Source: JAEUPI01 sp963814435 (GTDB lineage Bacteria; Pseudomonadota; Gammaproteobacteria; Burkholderiales; Burkholderiaceae_C). Taken from it: DNA of 64,000 nucleotides. Both the position numbers and the translations under genes were made by a program. The notes below the pieces were generated by a model. The model searched no databases. It worked only from the letters and a program-made list of their open reading frames with translations, and was not told where the DNA came from. Of the stretch, positions 63,266 through 64,000 are shown piece by piece; position 1 is the stretch's first letter, and every line of letters starts with the position of its first letter. The stretch is taken from positions 1-64,000 of the forward strand of contig CAWFCV010000004.1 of NCBI GenBank assembly GCA_963814435.1, in the 5' to 3' direction.

Positions 63266-64000
63266 GTGACCGGCGTTTCCGCCGATGTCCTGCTCCTGCT
63301 CGCCACCGGTGCCGCCGTGGCCGGCTTCGTGCAGGGCCTGTCTGGCTTTGCGTTCGGCATGGTCTCGATGTCGATCTGGGTCTGGGGCGTGGAGCCGCGC
63401 GTCGCCGCGGTGATGGCCGTGGTCGGCGCGTTGTCGGGCCAGTTGCTGCAGGCGTTCACAGTGCGGCGCGGCCTGAAGCTGGGGGTGCTGGCGCCGTTTC
63501 TGCTCGGAGCGGCAGTCGGCGTGCCGCTCGGCGTGGCGGTGTTGCCGCATCTGGATGCGGCGCTGTTTCGGCTGCTGCTCGGCTGCATGCTGGTGGTGTT
63601 GTGCCCGGCCATGCTGCTGGCGCACCGGCTGCCGCGCCTGACGTTCGGCGGGCGCATCGGCGATGGCGTGGCTGGTGCGGTGGGCGGCGTGATGGGCAGC
63701 ATGGGCGGCTTCACCGGCGTGGTGCCCACGCTGTGGAGCACGCTGCGCGGCTTCGACAAGGAGTTGCAGCGCGCGGTGATCCAGAACTTCAACCTCGCCG
63801 CGCTGGCCGCCACGTTCGCCGCGTTCCTGCTCAGCGGGCAGGTCACGCGCGACATGCTGGCGCCGATGGCGGTGGTGCTGCCGGCGCTGATCGTGCCGTC
63901 GCTGATCGGCGCACGCGTCTACGTCGGCTTGAGCGAACTGGCGTTTCGCCGCGTCGTGCTGTCGTTGCTCACGGCGGCGGGGTTGGCGATGATCGGCTCG
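63266..64000 (+). CDS. TauE/SafE-family membrane transporter (cut by window edge)
   Basis: At least 245 residues of a polytopic membrane protein starting at GTG directly after the ChaC stop. Helices include VLLLLATGAAVAGFVQGLSG and LGVLAPFLLGAAVGVPLGVA. The family-typical half-repeat motif is GGVMGSMGGFTGVVPTLWST. TauE/SafE proteins export sulphite, sulphoacetate and other organic anions. The frame is open at the right edge, so only about the last helix is missing. Coupling to ChaC may be positional only. Confidence 0.85.
   Translation, partial: MTGVSADVLLLLATGAAVAGFVQGLSGFAFGMVSMSIWVWGVEPRVAAVMAVVGALSGQLLQAFTVRRGLKLGVLAPFLLGAAVGVPLGVAVLPHLDAALFRLLLGCMLVVLCPAMLLAHRLPRLTFGGRIGDGVAGAVGGVMGSMGGFTGVVPTLWSTLRGFDKELQRAVIQNFNLAALAATFAAFLLSGQVTRDMLAPMAVVLPALIVPSLIGARVYVGLSELAFRRVVLSLLTAAGLAMIGS

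Overview
The window is GC-rich DNA with dense, strongly biased coding and short intergenic gaps. Its gene content points to a Burkholderiales beta-proteobacterium of the Rubrivivax/Leptothrix/Methylibium type: a complete phenylacetate (paa) cluster with a TetR-type regulator, hppD, tandem Crp/Fnr regulators, ABC_sub_bind-family periplasmic proteins, a PHB-depolymerase-like esterase and a BON lipoprotein. This placement is inferred from gene content; no rRNA or tRNA was seen.

Layout. 1-6 kb: a two-component system (sensor cut by the left edge), 4-hydroxyphenylpyruvate dioxygenase, a gamma-carbonic anhydrase homologue, an oxidoreductase and ketopantoate reductase pair, and a PAS-like protein. 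6.3-12 kb: a badly frameshifted tldD/pmbA pair, an esterase and an antiporter with an internal deletion. 12-18.4 kb: two tandem Crp/Fnr regulators, a ferritin-like protein, a BON lipoprotein, small membrane proteins and DAHP synthase. 18.5-30.6 kb: the paa cluster (paaH-I-K-A-B-C-D-E, paaR, paaJ, then an unrelated small gene and paaZ). It covers phenylacetyl-CoA formation, ring epoxidation, ring opening and beta-oxidation. A perfect TetR-like palindrome lies in the aroG/paaH divergent promoter. 30.6-35.1 kb: a lower-GC accessory island with a C5-cytosine methyltransferase, a convergent broken restriction-endonuclease-like gene, an IS630 element, a 2OG-oxygenase remnant and a DUF433/DUF5615 toxin-antitoxin pair. 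35-44 kb: two convergent ABC_sub_bind proteins, a metal-binding pair, adenosine deaminase, and two divergent coiled-coil genes sharing a 368-bp near-identical inverted repeat. 44.3-52.5 kb: a sugar or sugar-acid ABC importer followed by a D-apionate-lactonase-like protein, an HpcH/HpaI aldolase and a D-2-hydroxyacid dehydrogenase. 52.6-64 kb: paralogous secreted proteins, a glycine-zipper protein, dgoK and dgoA flanking a five-gene minus-strand operon (MetE-like, TPP enzyme, BASS transporter, epimerase, SDR), then an Excalibur protein, ChaC and a TauE-like exporter that runs off the right edge.

Two features run through the window. First, many otherwise normal genes carry single-base frameshifts at G/C-rich sites. 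These cluster at 4.6-9 kb, 28.7-30.4 kb and 51-61.5 kb, while the core paa operon is clean. Low-accuracy stretches of assembly are the simplest reading, though real decay is not excluded. Second, a modular palindromic repeat occurs between paaB and paaC and also in frame inside hppD, with a related insert in paaE. Matching stems have different sequences but the same loop. This in-gene palindromic element, the hidden restriction-enzyme relic and the apionate-lactonase-like operon are the points most worth following up.
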